This document shows, piece after piece, positions 1 through 8,869 of a DNA stretch of 64,000 nucleotides. Position numbers and translations under genes: made by a program. The stretch is from JAENVU01 sp046598395 (GTDB lineage Bacteria > Actinomycetota > Acidimicrobiia > IMCC26256 > JAENVU01). The notes beneath the pieces were generated by a model. The model saw only the letters and a program-made list of their open reading frames with translations. It was not told the origin of the DNA and made no database searches. Numbering within the stretch: the stretch's first letter is position 1; each line of letters begins with the position of its first letter. The stretch covers positions 248,001 to 312,000 of the forward strand of contig JBKJIQ010000009.1 of NCBI GenBank assembly GCA_046598395.1. Reading direction: 5' to 3'.

Positions 1-385
1 GCTCGTCGAGATACGGGTAGGTCTTGGTGTATTCGGCGTAGCCGCCGAGCACCATCGTTGCCGAGAACACCTGGCCCATGATCGACCAACTCTTGGGTGA
101 GCCGTTCTGGCTCGAGATCAAATCCGCGATCGGCTCGGCACGGTTCTGCAACGCCGTCGCGAGTCGGGCGATGGCCGCGCCGCGCTCAACCGGTGGCATC
201 GAGGGCCACGGGCCATTTTCGAACGCGTCACGCGCCGAGGCAACGGCCTTGTCGATGTCGGCCGGCGACGCGTCGGGCACCTGGCCGATGACCTGTTCTG
301 TGTGCGGCGAGACGACGTCGATGACGTCCTTGCTCTCGGGCTTCACGAACTCGTTGCCAATGAAGAGTGTGTCGAAGATCTGCAC
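1..385 (-). CDS. Aldehyde dehydrogenase, N-terminal part (cut by window edge)
   Basis: The first 128 codons of an NAD(P)-dependent aldehyde dehydrogenase, which oxidises aldehydes to carboxylic acids. The protein begins MQIFDTLFIGNEFVKPESKD and continues with the family's typical N-terminal pattern (VVSPHTEQVIGQVPDASPADIDKA split over this region, then an A-x-x-FENGPWP segment). The start is GTG at 385 with GGAG seven bases upstream. The catalytic Cys and Glu lie beyond the window, so activity cannot be judged. It is divergent from the esterase gene at 558. Confidence 0.9.
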   Translation of the reverse strand, partial: MQIFDTLFIGNEFVKPESKDVIDVVSPHTEQVIGQVPDASPADIDKAVASARDAFENGPWPSMPPVERGAAIARLATALQNRAEPIADLISSQNGSPKSWSIMGQVFSATMVLGGYAEYTKTYPYLDE

Positions 386-557
386 GGTGGAACTCCCGGG
401 TTCTGCGGTCGAAGGCGAGGCGCAGAGTACAAGGCGCCACCACACGAGGTCGACGGCGGCACCAAACTCACCCCGGCCGAACTCACCGCGAATCCCGGGC
501 GGGCCCGCTTCGTCGGTACGATCCGCACCCGAATCGGCCACCTTCGAGACAGGCGCC

Positions 558-1562
558 ATGACCACCATCGCACGACACTGGACCCATGCCCGCGCCACTC
601 ACCGAGCCGGGTTGTGCAGCGGGCTACTCGCACTCGTGCTGGTCATCGCAGCGTGCGGTGGATCGTCTGCGAAGTCGACCGCCCCGAGCAGCAGCCGCCC
701 TGGCCCGTCAACCACGAACCCGGAAACCACGAAACCGACCCCCAAGATTGCGACCGGACCCACCGCCGCGCAGGCTGCGCTCGTAGCTGCGCGGCCCTTC
801 GAAGTGCACGTACCCCCCGGAGACGCGACCACGCCAAGACCACTGTTGGTTCTGCTCCACGGTTTCGGCGCCACCGGCGCGATCCAGGACGCCTACCTGA
901 AGCTGACCCCCGCCACCGAAGCCCACAACATGCTGTACGTCTATCTCGATGGAACACCTGGTCCGCAGGGTCGACGGTTCTGGAACGCGACCGACGCCTG
1001 TTGCGCGTCCGGGAACACGGTGGACGACTCGGCGTACATCACCGCGGTCATCGCCGACGTGAAGGCCCATCACAACGTCGATCCGCGCCGGGTCTTCCTC
1101 GTGGGTCACAGCAACGGAGGTTTCATGTCCTACCGAATGTCGTGTGACCACGCGGACGAGATCGCCGCGATCGTGAGCATCGCCGGCGCCACGTGGAACA
1201 ACCCGACCCGGTGCAAGCCCACGGAGGCGGTCGCCATCCTCGAGATCCACGGCACCGCGGACAAGACCATCACGTACGGCGGCGGATCGAACGGAACCGC
1301 CGAATATCCGAGCGCCCCCACCACGGCGGCAACCTGGGCCAAGTACGACGGCTGCACCACAAAGCCCGATGCGGCGACCACTCCCGCTCGCGCCATCGTG
1401 GAGAACCTGGCGCCCGCCACCGTGACCTCCTACTCCGCAGGCTGTGACCGCAACGGCCACGTCGAACTCTGGACCCAGCCCGGTGGCGTCCACATCCCGC
1501 TGTTCACTCCCACGTTCGCCGACCAGATCGTCACGTTCCTCCTCGCCCACCCCAAGCGGTAG
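558..1562 (+). CDS. Secreted esterase lipoprotein, LpqC / PHB-depolymerase type
   Basis: A 334-residue alpha/beta hydrolase exported as a lipoprotein. The signal peptide ends in a lipobox IAAC with the acylated Cys at residue 33, followed by a Ser/Thr/Pro-rich linker to about residue 70. The catalytic domain has the oxyanion HGFG at 101-104, a W-x-x-x-x-x-CC segment at 142-149 typical of feruloyl esterase/poly(3-hydroxybutyrate) depolymerase relatives, and the nucleophile motif GHSNGG with Ser185. A later HGTADKT supplies the Asp and GGVHIP the His. The family cleaves ester bonds in polymers or feruloylated substrates; the actual substrate here is unknown. The ATG at 558 was chosen because the signal peptide starts there, although the frame is open further upstream. 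Confidence 0.85.
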   Translation: MTTIARHWTHARATHRAGLCSGLLALVLVIAACGGSSAKSTAPSSSRPGPSTTNPETTKPTPKIATGPTAAQAALVAARPFEVHVPPGDATTPRPLLVLLHGFGATGAIQDAYLKLTPATEAHNMLYVYLDGTPGPQGRRFWNATDACCASGNTVDDSAYITAVIADVKAHHNVDPRRVFLVGHSNGGFMSYRMSCDHADEIAAIVSIAGATWNNPTRCKPTEAVAILEIHGTADKTITYGGGSNGTAEYPSAPTTAATWAKYDGCTTKPDAATTPARAIVENLAPATVTSYSAGCDRNGHVELWTQPGGVHIPLFTPTFADQIVTFLLAHPKR

Positions 1563-1663
1563 CGCACTCCTCGAGCGCGAGACGTCAGACGAACGCGCCG
1601 TTGCCGCCCTCATGCTGGGTGAGGTCGAGTCCGGCTCGCCCAACGCGACCAACATGCCCATGG

Positions 1664-1990
1664 ACTCGCGCTCAGGTGCGCGAGGTCCTGCTCGAGCCCG
1701 TGCAGGATCGCGACGGCAGGTGGCGAAGGCCCTGGATCAAAGCCGGCGCGCTCCACACCGCGTCCCGCATCTCAGTGGCGGAACTCGAGGTGATCACGGC
1801 GGCCGCGACCGTGTGAATCGCGGAGCTCGGAACCGAAGAAGAACGCATCGTGCACGAGACGCTCACCGAGATCCACGCGCGCGGTCTCGATCGCCGACCA
1901 CGGATCACTGCCGGCAGGGACGCAGCAGAACTCACCGAGCACGCTGGTCGCATGCAGCAAGGAGCAACCTCGGCCACCGTCTGGAACCAG
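1664..1990 (+). pseudogene. Possible decayed coding stretch (gap between genes)
   Basis: The 440 bases between the esterase and the beta-lactamase-like gene hold no intact gene. One forward frame reads as protein-like sequence on both sides of a TGA at 1814-1816: upstream VREVLLEPVQDRDGRWRRPW and downstream ELGTEEERIVHETLTEIHAR. No start codon with a ribosome site and no recognisable family were found. It may be the remains of a gene carrying a nonsense codon, or chance open frame in GC-rich DNA. Confidence 0.25.
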
Positions 1991-2003
1991 TCGCCCGCAC
2001 ACG

Positions 2004-3053
2004 TCAGAGCGCGAGATCGGCCGCGATGGTGGCGAGGCGATTGGCACGTGCGCCCGACGCCATCATGTCGTCGTCGATCGCGTTGCTCAGGAATGCGAAC
2101 GAGGTTCCGCTCGCCGGATCGGCCCACGCCACCTGAGCGTGGGCACCGGCATGGCCGAACGACGCGGGGGAACAACCGCGGCCAAAGATCGCGTATCGCA
2201 GCTCGTGGTTGCCATCGTCGCCGGCAACGACCAGCCCGATAGTGCGGTTCGCGCTCACGCCGAGCATCGGATCGTCGAAGGTGCAGCGAATGTTGGCGGT
2301 CGCATCGCGGAGCACGGCGGGATCCCACACGTTGTGCGGATTATGCAACAGGCCCTGGTAGAAACGCACCAGGTCGGCCGCGGTCATGAATGCTCCCCCG
2401 GCGGGATTTCCCGCCGCCCTGACCGCGGGGTCGTTGAACCGCAGCAGCGGGTCGGTTTCTGCGTTCTCGGTCAGCGGAACGAGCGGGGCGAGGTCGTGCT
2501 GTGCGTCGGCGGGAAGACCCAACACCCGCGGCAGTCCCAACGGTGCACAGACGCGATCTTCGAGCACGTCGCGGTAGTCGCGACCGGTCAGTCGGTCGAT
2601 CATGTCGGCGAGCACCCAATGCGCGCTTTCGGCGTGGTATTCGAAGCGGCTGCCCGGCGGCCATTCCAACCGCCAGGTTGCGAACCGGGCCCGACGCCGC
2701 TCCGGGTCGGCTCCTTCGAGTGTGGCCATCGGCGCGTTCGGAAACCCGGCCGTGTGCAGGAGAACCTGTTCGAGCGTCACGTCCCCAAGACCGGCCGCGT
2801 CGAGCTCCGGAACGTATCGAGCGATCCGCTCGGAGGGATCCGCGAGGCCGTCACCGATCAAGAGCCACACCACCGATGCCACGATCGGCTTGGTCGCCGA
2901 GAAGATGCAGAACCGAGTGGTGTTCGTCGGCACGCCGAACGTCTCGAAGGCGACGACCGCACCGAGATGGCCCACCGCGACCTGACAGGACGGGACCCTC
3001 CCTGTATCCACCATCGAGCGGGCTCGGTCGACGAGCTGATCGATGCTCGTCAT
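2004..3053 (-). CDS. Serine hydrolase of the beta-lactamase (class C/EstB) family
   Basis: A 349-residue member of the serine beta-lactamase-like family (Pfam Beta-lactamase), which also includes esterases and D-aminopeptidases. The active-site SxxK is S52-A-T-K55. A tyrosine motif, FEYHAESAHWVLADMI around Y139, stands where class C enzymes have YxN. A late FGHAGAHAQVAWADP supplies the HxG equivalent of KTG. There is no signal peptide, so a cytoplasmic esterase is more likely than a true beta-lactamase. The start ATG at 3053 gives a normal family N-terminus (MTSIDQLVDRARSMVDTG). It is divergent from the transpeptidase gene at 3293, with about 240 bases between them that must carry both promoters. 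Confidence 0.85.
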   Translation of the reverse strand: MTSIDQLVDRARSMVDTGRVPSCQVAVGHLGAVVAFETFGVPTNTTRFCIFSATKPIVASVVWLLIGDGLADPSERIARYVPELDAAGLGDVTLEQVLLHTAGFPNAPMATLEGADPERRRARFATWRLEWPPGSRFEYHAESAHWVLADMIDRLTGRDYRDVLEDRVCAPLGLPRVLGLPADAQHDLAPLVPLTENAETDPLLRFNDPAVRAAGNPAGGAFMTAADLVRFYQGLLHNPHNVWDPAVLRDATANIRCTFDDPMLGVSANRTIGLVVAGDDGNHELRYAIFGRGCSPASFGHAGAHAQVAWADPASGTSFAFLSNAIDDDMMASGARANRLATIAADLAL

Positions 3054-3292
3054 TGCCTTGGGACCATCGACTGCGGCATCGGTTGCGCACCTCCTGGCAA
3101 TGCACCCACGTACGGCTTCACCATCTCTGTTGCACCACGAACTGTATGAGTTCACTCCCCAACCCGCTCCGGCCGGATGGGCGCCACCACAGACGCGCCA
3201 CGAGTGACCGGCGGCCACCTGAACACCATTACTCTTTCCCCACGTTCGAAGTGGCCAGCGCCGGGAACCGGTTGCCCGACAGGAGACAGAAC

Positions 3293-4642
3293 ATGCAGCG
3301 AGGGAGCGGCGCTCGCCCCACCAGCCGGAATCGAATGAGCGGTGCCGCCACTCGCCTGACCGTGGTGCTCGCACTGTTCGTGGGGGCACTCGCCGCGTCA
3401 ATCTCACCCGCGGCCGCGTCCTCGGGGCCGTGGGAGTCTCTCGGGGGAAACCTCGTCGGCGAACCGGCGGCGGTCGCCTGGGGACCAGGTCGGATCGACG
3501 TCTTCGCCCGCGGCACCGACAACCACCTCTACCACCAGTTCCACGAGAACGGGTGGAGCGCTTGGGAGGGCCTGGGCGGCACCCTCGCCTCGGCTCCGGC
3601 CGTCACGTCGTGGGCCCCCGGGCGGCTCGATGTCTTTGCCCGCGCCAAGACAGGCAACCTCATTCACCGCTACTACCAAAATGGGTGGAGCGCGTGGGAG
3701 TCGCTCAGCGACCCCGGCACGATCGGATCGTCTCCCACCGCCGCTTCTTGGGCGTTCGGCCGGATCGACGTGTTCGCGGCCGGCGCCGGCGATGGGCAAC
3801 TCATCCACCGGTTCTTCTCCATACAAGCGGGCGTGTGGAGCGGGTGGGACAACCTCGGCGGCAAGCTCGTGGGGGCTCCGGCCGCCACTGCGTTCACCCC
3901 CGACCGCATCGATGTTGTCGTCCGCGGCACCACGAACGCGCTGCATCACCGGGCATACAGCCTGTTCGGATGGGGACCGTGGGTCATGGTGGGCGGAACG
4001 CTCACCGCGCCGCCGGCCATCGTCTCGTACTCGCCCGGGGTGCTCGAGGTTCTGGCGGTCGGCGTCGATGACGCGGTGTATCGCCAGACCAACTTCGGGG
4101 GATGGCTCGGCTGGCAGCGACTCGGCGGTGTGGCCACGTCTGGTCCCTCGGTCGCGAGCTGGCAACCTGGTCGTATCGACGTGTTCGTGCGCGGCACCGA
4201 CGGTGCGCTGTGGCACACCTGGGACGCGCAACCGCAAGGGAACGGCCCCGCTCCGCCGTGGAACTCGGGCTTCGGCCGCCGCATCGTGTACTGCAACTCG
4301 TGTCAGCGCGCGTGGCATGTCTCGGACAACGGCGATTGGTACACGTTCTCGGTCTCGGGAAAAATCGGAGTCCCGGCGCCGGGGTCCTACAGCGTTGTTC
4401 GCCGGGTCAACCCGGGCGGCTCCGGAGACCTCATCCTCCCGTACTTCGTCGGGTTCGCGTTCGGCAGTACGAGCGACATCGGGTTCCACGGAATTCCACT
4501 GCGTCCCGACGGCTCTCCTCTTCAAAGCGACGCGGAGCTGGGGCAGTACCGCAGCCATGGCTGCGTGCGTGAGAGCCAGGCCGACGCGATGCGGACCTGG
4601 GACTTCGGAACGCTCGGGACCCCGGTCATCGTTACCCCATAG
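3293..4642 (+). CDS. Secreted PLL lectin-type propeller fused to an L,D-transpeptidase domain
   Basis: A 449-residue exported protein. A signal peptide spans about residues 1-43 (hydrophobic TVVLALFVGALAA, cleavage near AAASSG). Residues 46-310 contain six or seven repeats of about 45 residues with the pattern W-x-x-LGG...P...SW-x-PGRIDVFARGTD-x-LxH, the signature of PLL/fucose-lectin beta-propellers. Residues 330-449 look like a YkuD-type L,D-transpeptidase: H399-G400 followed by S421-H-G-C424-V-R426, where Cys424 would be the nucleophile that cross-links peptidoglycan. A well-placed ribosome site (AGGAGA) precedes the ATG. The inferred role is a cell-wall enzyme carrying its own glycan-binding domain. 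Confidence 0.85.
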   Translation: MQRGSGARPTSRNRMSGAATRLTVVLALFVGALAASISPAAASSGPWESLGGNLVGEPAAVAWGPGRIDVFARGTDNHLYHQFHENGWSAWEGLGGTLASAPAVTSWAPGRLDVFARAKTGNLIHRYYQNGWSAWESLSDPGTIGSSPTAASWAFGRIDVFAAGAGDGQLIHRFFSIQAGVWSGWDNLGGKLVGAPAATAFTPDRIDVVVRGTTNALHHRAYSLFGWGPWVMVGGTLTAPPAIVSYSPGVLEVLAVGVDDAVYRQTNFGGWLGWQRLGGVATSGPSVASWQPGRIDVFVRGTDGALWHTWDAQPQGNGPAPPWNSGFGRRIVYCNSCQRAWHVSDNGDWYTFSVSGKIGVPAPGSYSVVRRVNPGGSGDLILPYFVGFAFGSTSDIGFHGIPLRPDGSPLQSDAELGQYRSHGCVRESQADAMRTWDFGTLGTPVIVTP

Positions 4643-4708
4643 CCTGAACCCGGACACTGAGGACTTTGGTCCGATGCGCCAGCCGGCGAATCGATCCAGA
4701 ATCGAGGC

Positions 4709-5594
4709 ATGGACCAGCTTCCCCACGATCCCGAAGCGGTACCTGAGCGCCACCTGAGTGACGTGGATACCTTCACAATGCAACTTGAACGGGATCCACT
4801 GCTGCGCTCGACCGTCGTCGCGGTCGCGGTGTTCGACCAGTCCCCGAACTGGGAGGTGCTCGAGGAACGGGTCGAGCGAGCGACCCGCCTCGCCCCCACG
4901 TTCCGCCAGAAACTCGTGCAGGTTCCCCTCCCGAACGGCGGCGCCGCGCTCGTGATCAAAGTCCACCACGCGCTGACCGACGGCATCGGCGGAATCCAGC
5001 TTACGAACCACGTCGTCGATCTCGAGCGCGACCCGGAGCCGCGGGGTCAGCTTCCGGACGTGCCGGTCGGTCGCCCGGGTGGGTCCTGCAATGCAATGAC
5101 CGACGCGGTGCGGTACAACGGTCGCCGGATCACCGCCGCGGCACGTGAGTTCGGCTCGTCGGTGCCGAGAGCGCTGGCGCATACGGTGCGCCATCCGGTC
5201 GGCGCGGCGGTCGGCGCGGCGGTCGGCGCGGCGGCTGACGATGCCGGTGAGCATCCGCGTCGCGGGCGACCACGAAGGCGGCAACCACGTGACACTGGTG
5301 CGCTTCGAAGTTCTCGTCGACATCGCGGAGGTTTCGGAACGCATGCGACTGATCGGCGACCGCTGCCGCGCGCACCGCAATGAGCGGGCGATTCCCTATT
5401 CCAACGCGATCGCTGCGACCCTCAACCTGCTTCCCGTGACGGTGACGGGCGGAATGCTCAAGCGCGTGGATTTTCTCGCCAGCAACGTGCCCGGCTTCGG
5501 GATCAACACCGATGCCGGGGCGGTTCCCGACCCCGCGGTGCTGGTCGACGCAGTGCGTCGCGGGTTTGCGGAAGTCCTCGCCCTCGGGAGCTGA
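4709..5594 (+). pseudogene. WS/DGAT acyltransferase pseudogene with internal deletions
   Basis: Remnant of a wax ester synthase/diacylglycerol acyltransferase, normally about 460 residues. Three conserved blocks are joined. The N-terminal block runs FTMQLERDPLLRSTVVAVAV...FRQKLVQVPL. The active-site block is ALVIKVHHALTDGIGG with HHxxxDG; the stretch that normally precedes it (PVW..DPDFD...H...LP.PG...DR.RPLW) is missing. After a VGAA repeat the frame shifts, and a C-terminal block resumes with MPVSIRVAGDHEGG and ends FLASNVPGFG...FAEVLALGS at 5594. About 150 central residues are also missing. Intact paralogues lie at 8870 and 13587, so function is probably covered by them. Confidence 0.8.
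5198..5233 (+). repeat. Three tandem copies of a 12-bp GC-rich unit
   Basis: GTCGGCGCGGCG repeats three times, encoding VGAA-VGAA-VGAA inside the broken WS/DGAT gene. It lies just before the point where the reading frame is lost and could have promoted slippage or recombination. Confidence 0.9.
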
Positions 5595-5767
5595 GTTCGT
5601 CCACTGGCTCGTGAATCGAAGCAAACCGGCGCACCGGGTCATCATGCATGTTGGTCGGGCGAGGTATGCAAACATCATGCTTTCGTCATGCGCAGCACCG
5701 ACCAGGGGACCACCCCAAGTGTGAACGATCGAACCGACGCTGCTGCCACTTTCTTGGGGGATGTCGA

Positions 5768-6709
5768 ATGCACCGACTCATCGTGGTCATCGCGGGTGCC
5801 GCAGTCATCCTCACGGCCGGCTGCTCTTCGAGTTCTGCGCCGGCCCGGAAACCCCGGCCGGCCCGAACCACCACGAGCACCACCCCTATGAACACCGTGA
5901 CTCCACTGGGTGCCTCCCCCTGCGACGGCGCCACCGCGCCTCCAAGTCACTACACCTCGGTCGTCGTGTTCAGCTTCGAGAACCGAAGTTGGGATGAGGT
6001 CGGCCCGGGCTTCGGCGAAGCCATGCCGTATCTCCACACCCTGGGGACCGAATGCAGCTGGTTCCCTGACTGGACCGAGACCGACCAACACCAGAAGAGT
6101 CTGAGCCAGTACATCGGCCAAGTCACCGGCGTGAACGACCCCAAGACCGTGGACGACTGCAAACCGTCCGACACGTGCAACACCACGGCCGACAGCCTGT
6201 TCCGCCAGATCCGGAACTCCGGCCGCGCCGCGATCAACTTCGTGGAAGGCCCGACCACACCCTGCAGCGCGGAGGGCAATAAAGCGAAACACATCCCCGC
6301 CCTCTACCTCTGGGGAGCCGACGACCGCCAGCATTGCGCGGAACAGGTACGCCCCTTCACCGACTTCGACCCAGACCGGTTACCTGCATTCGCGTTCATC
6401 ACCCCCACCGAGTGCAACGACGGTCACGATTGCTCCGACCAGGTCGTCGACACCTGGGCGCGTGAACACGTCCAGCCCGTGCTCGACAGCGCCGCGTACC
6501 GGTCAGGCAAGGTCGCCGTGTTCATCTGGTACGACGAGGACGCGCCGGTGCCGAATCTGTGGATCACACCCACCGCGTTCGCAGGCGCACGCGGTGGCGT
6601 CGCCGCTGGTGCGGCCGGGACCTTACGCGCATGGCAATCGATGCTCGGCGTCGACTGCCTCGCGGCGGCCTGCACCGCTGCGGATCTGCGGAGCGCCGCC
6701 CACTCATAG
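5768..6709 (+). CDS. Phosphoesterase-family lipoprotein (acid phosphatase-like)
   Basis: A 313-residue exported lipoprotein with lipobox LTAGC (Cys19) and a short Ser/Pro/Thr linker. The body matches the phosphoesterase family (PF04185; acid phosphatases and phospholipase C relatives): VVVFSFENRSWDEV near residue 60 corresponds to the metal-binding ENRS/T segment, followed by MPYLHTLGTECSWFPDWTET, and later FITPTECNDGHDC...VFIWYDEDAP. It is likely to release phosphate from organic phosphates outside the membrane. The start was chosen at the ATG that opens the signal peptide; the frame is open upstream but without a signal sequence. A strong hairpin terminator follows immediately. Confidence 0.85.
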   Translation: MHRLIVVIAGAAVILTAGCSSSSAPARKPRPARTTTSTTPMNTVTPLGASPCDGATAPPSHYTSVVVFSFENRSWDEVGPGFGEAMPYLHTLGTECSWFPDWTETDQHQKSLSQYIGQVTGVNDPKTVDDCKPSDTCNTTADSLFRQIRNSGRAAINFVEGPTTPCSAEGNKAKHIPALYLWGADDRQHCAEQVRPFTDFDPDRLPAFAFITPTECNDGHDCSDQVVDTWAREHVQPVLDSAAYRSGKVAVFIWYDEDAPVPNLWITPTAFAGARGGVAAGAAGTLRAWQSMLGVDCLAAACTAADLRSAAHS

Positions 6710-6714
6710 CGAGC

Positions 6715-6749
6715 GTGAAGAGGGGGGCAACATTGGCCCCCCTCTTCAC
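6715..6749. terminator. Bidirectional rho-independent-type terminator
   Basis: A perfect 14-bp inverted repeat, GTGAAGAGGGGGGC / GCCCCCCTCTTCAC, with a 7-base loop. It lies between the convergent phosphoesterase and secreted-protein genes and starts five bases after the phosphoesterase stop. There is no long T-run, as is common in actinomycetes. Confidence 0.85.
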
Positions 6750-6770
6750 ATCACCCGTTGATCAGTCGGG

Positions 6771-8615
6771 TCAGGAACCCGAGTAGAAGTCGTGGTCCTC
6801 GTGGATCTTGACGTCTCCTTTACACAACGGCTGGAACCCGTCTGACGACAAGACCGTCCGATGTGAACTGTCCGCCACAAAGAAGGCCACCACGTCCGGG
6901 GTCCCCGAATGCCGACCGCTATCGAAGACGATCGCCACGAAGCTATATCCAGAGTGACCGTTGAACTTCCCGGAACCGGTCACCAGACCGAGGGTGTTGC
7001 CGGCAAAGCCCAATGCAGTGATCGACCTGCTCTTGAACTTGGCGTCCCTCGCCTTGAACTCGACCTCGCCCTTCAACCGCCCAGAACTCTTCTGCTCCAC
7101 ATCGTCGAAGTGCATGTCGATCTTGCGCGGCGAACAGATCCGTCCATCACCATCGATCTCGAGTTGGGTCAGAAGCGGCGGAATAGCCGAGAACGTGGCG
7201 GTCACCGACTTGTCGGCATCCATCGTCACATTGCACGCACCCGAACCCGCACACGCAACCGACCACCCCGTGAACGCGAACCCGGCCGCCGCAGTCGGCG
7301 TCAGACCCACCGACACCCCGTCGGCGAAGTTCGCCGTACACGTCGTCGGACACGAGATACCGGCCGGACTCGAACCAACCGACCCCGACCCGACGACATT
7401 GACGGTCAACGCCCGCGAGACTCCCGCGACCCAGTGCTTCTGGGCGGTCGCGGTCTGGAGCGAACCCACGGAGTCGGTGAAGCTCGCCTTGATGGTGTCG
7501 TCACCAGCTCCGTTGGTGTCGGCATACGTGAAAGAAACGTCGCCGTTGACCGCAGACTTACAGTCAGCGGGGACACAGGTACCGGTCGCACCGTTGTTCT
7601 GGCCCGTTACGGTAAAGGCGACGAGTTGGCCGGCGACCACGGGAGTACCGCCGACCGCGTGAACGTTTGCGGTCACGGTGTGGTTGGTGGCCACCGGATT
7701 CGTGGCGTCGAGTGGGCTCACCGAGATGACCTGCGAGCCGACCACAATCGAAGACCCGGCGATGAGGACATAGGCCTCACCACAGGCGTTCAACGCAGTT
7801 CCTGGGTCGATGCCACAAGTTGGGACACTCAACGTGTCGGTTGCGACGGCAAGCGCACTCCAGTCGGAGGTAAAGGTCGGGAACGCCTCGTGCACCGAGC
7901 AACCCCAACCTTGCAGCGACGCGGTGGTCAGATCGCTGAACGAGGGGTTCGCCGCGATCAACGACACATTGCCGCCGCATGGCGGATCCGCGTCGATCGT
8001 CCAGGTGCCCGTTCCTGCGCTGATTGCGCTGAGGATGGCAAGTGTCTCGGCCGACTGGCCGGAGTAGTTCGCCGCGCAGGTCGTGTCGAAGTACATGCCC
8101 GTGGTACCCGGGGTGCTCGCCGCGTAGGCAATCCCTTCACGGAGGACGGTGCCGCGGGCTCCTGGCGACGTGAAGTCACCGCCGTCGTGCAACACGACGT
8201 CGGTGCCGACGACGGTCCGGTTACCGGCAGCGGTTCTTCCACCCGCGAGCCCCAGAACAACGGGCCCGTAGACGGGGGCACTGGAGACGAGTCCCGCGGG
8301 AAGCGAGCCGCAACTGGGGTCACCCGCTATAAGCAGGTCGTACTGCCCGAAATCGGCTGCAGCGTATGCCCCCCAGGTCGTGTCGTCCACGACGGTGACC
8401 GTGAAGCCGAGCGCAGTGGCAACCTGCTCCTCCTGGCTCGGCGAGCCATTGACGGTCGACGCATTGATCAACGCCTTGCGGGCCACCGGGGCCGCCGGCG
8501 AGATGGGTCCAAACATCGTGGCCGCACCGCCTGCGGCCGCCAGCGCTCCCATGACAAAGACCGCCGACAACGTCGCACGCACCGCACGCCTGAACCAAAA
8601 TTTTCCCATTCCCAT
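6771..8615 (-). CDS. Large secreted protein with Ig-like and InlB-B-type repeat domains
   Basis: A 614-residue exported protein. The start is ATG 8615 with GGAGGA six bases upstream, and it opens a clear signal peptide (FWFRRAVRATLSAVFVMGAL). Residues about 40-280 are an unidentified Cys-containing domain. Around 290-400 there is a bacterial Ig-like region (VTANVHAVGGTPVVAGQLVA...YADTNGAGDDTIKASF). Around 405-480 a divergent InlB-B repeat unit reads LTVNVVGSGSVGSSPAG...FTGWSVACAGSGACNVTMDA..VTATFS. The last 140 residues (SITALGFAGNTLGLVTGSGKFNG) resemble the post-COAP-1 type domain of secreted actinobacterial proteins. Paired cysteines suggest disulfides. A surface or matrix role is inferred; no catalytic motif was recognised. 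Confidence 0.8.
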   Translation of the reverse strand: MGMGKFWFRRAVRATLSAVFVMGALAAAGGAATMFGPISPAAPVARKALINASTVNGSPSQEEQVATALGFTVTVVDDTTWGAYAAADFGQYDLLIAGDPSCGSLPAGLVSSAPVYGPVVLGLAGGRTAAGNRTVVGTDVVLHDGGDFTSPGARGTVLREGIAYAASTPGTTGMYFDTTCAANYSGQSAETLAILSAISAGTGTWTIDADPPCGGNVSLIAANPSFSDLTTASLQGWGCSVHEAFPTFTSDWSALAVATDTLSVPTCGIDPGTALNACGEAYVLIAGSSIVVGSQVISVSPLDATNPVATNHTVTANVHAVGGTPVVAGQLVAFTVTGQNNGATGTCVPADCKSAVNGDVSFTYADTNGAGDDTIKASFTDSVGSLQTATAQKHWVAGVSRALTVNVVGSGSVGSSPAGISCPTTCTANFADGVSVGLTPTAAAGFAFTGWSVACAGSGACNVTMDADKSVTATFSAIPPLLTQLEIDGDGRICSPRKIDMHFDDVEQKSSGRLKGEVEFKARDAKFKSRSITALGFAGNTLGLVTGSGKFNGHSGYSFVAIVFDSGRHSGTPDVVAFFVADSSHRTVLSSDGFQPLCKGDVKIHEDHDFYSGS

Positions 8616-8757
8616 TGCTTTCCTCCCGATTGGACGGCCATCGCCGTCGCCCTTCGGAGAGAACATCAAGGTCCCGCTTCCGCGGTCCGATTGCAAGACG
8701 TCCGCTCCGCCCTCGGCTTGGACCATAGAACCGAAATGTTGGGCTTGCAAACGGTTC

Positions 8758-8794
8758 ATCGGCCAGGTCGCCGGCGTGAAGGATCCAAAGACCG
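8758..8794 (+). pseudogene. Short echo of a phosphoesterase gene
   Basis: This 37-base stretch is identical at 32 positions to 6113-6149 inside the phosphoesterase gene. It encodes IGQVAGVKDPKT against IGQVTGVNDPKT in the intact protein. Three of the five differences fall at third codon positions, which suggests descent from a coding copy. No other part of a second phosphoesterase is visible in the surrounding 250 bases, so this is probably a leftover of a deleted paralogue or a partial duplication. Confidence 0.5.
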
Positions 8795-8869
8795 GTCCCA
8801 AGGAATCCCGCCGATAGTCCCTGGTCACGCCGGGCCTATCGCCGTACGGTCGCACCGAGGAGGTGGACC

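Noticed and set aside
1814..1816. In-frame TGA considered as a second selenocysteine codon
   Set aside because: No UxxC or CxxU motif, no recognisable family, and I saw no hairpin with a GU loop at the required distance.
3404..5380. Long open frame on the minus strand
   Set aside because: It is antisense to the transpeptidase and WS/DGAT genes, is Arg-rich and without motifs, and is explained by GC-rich third positions.
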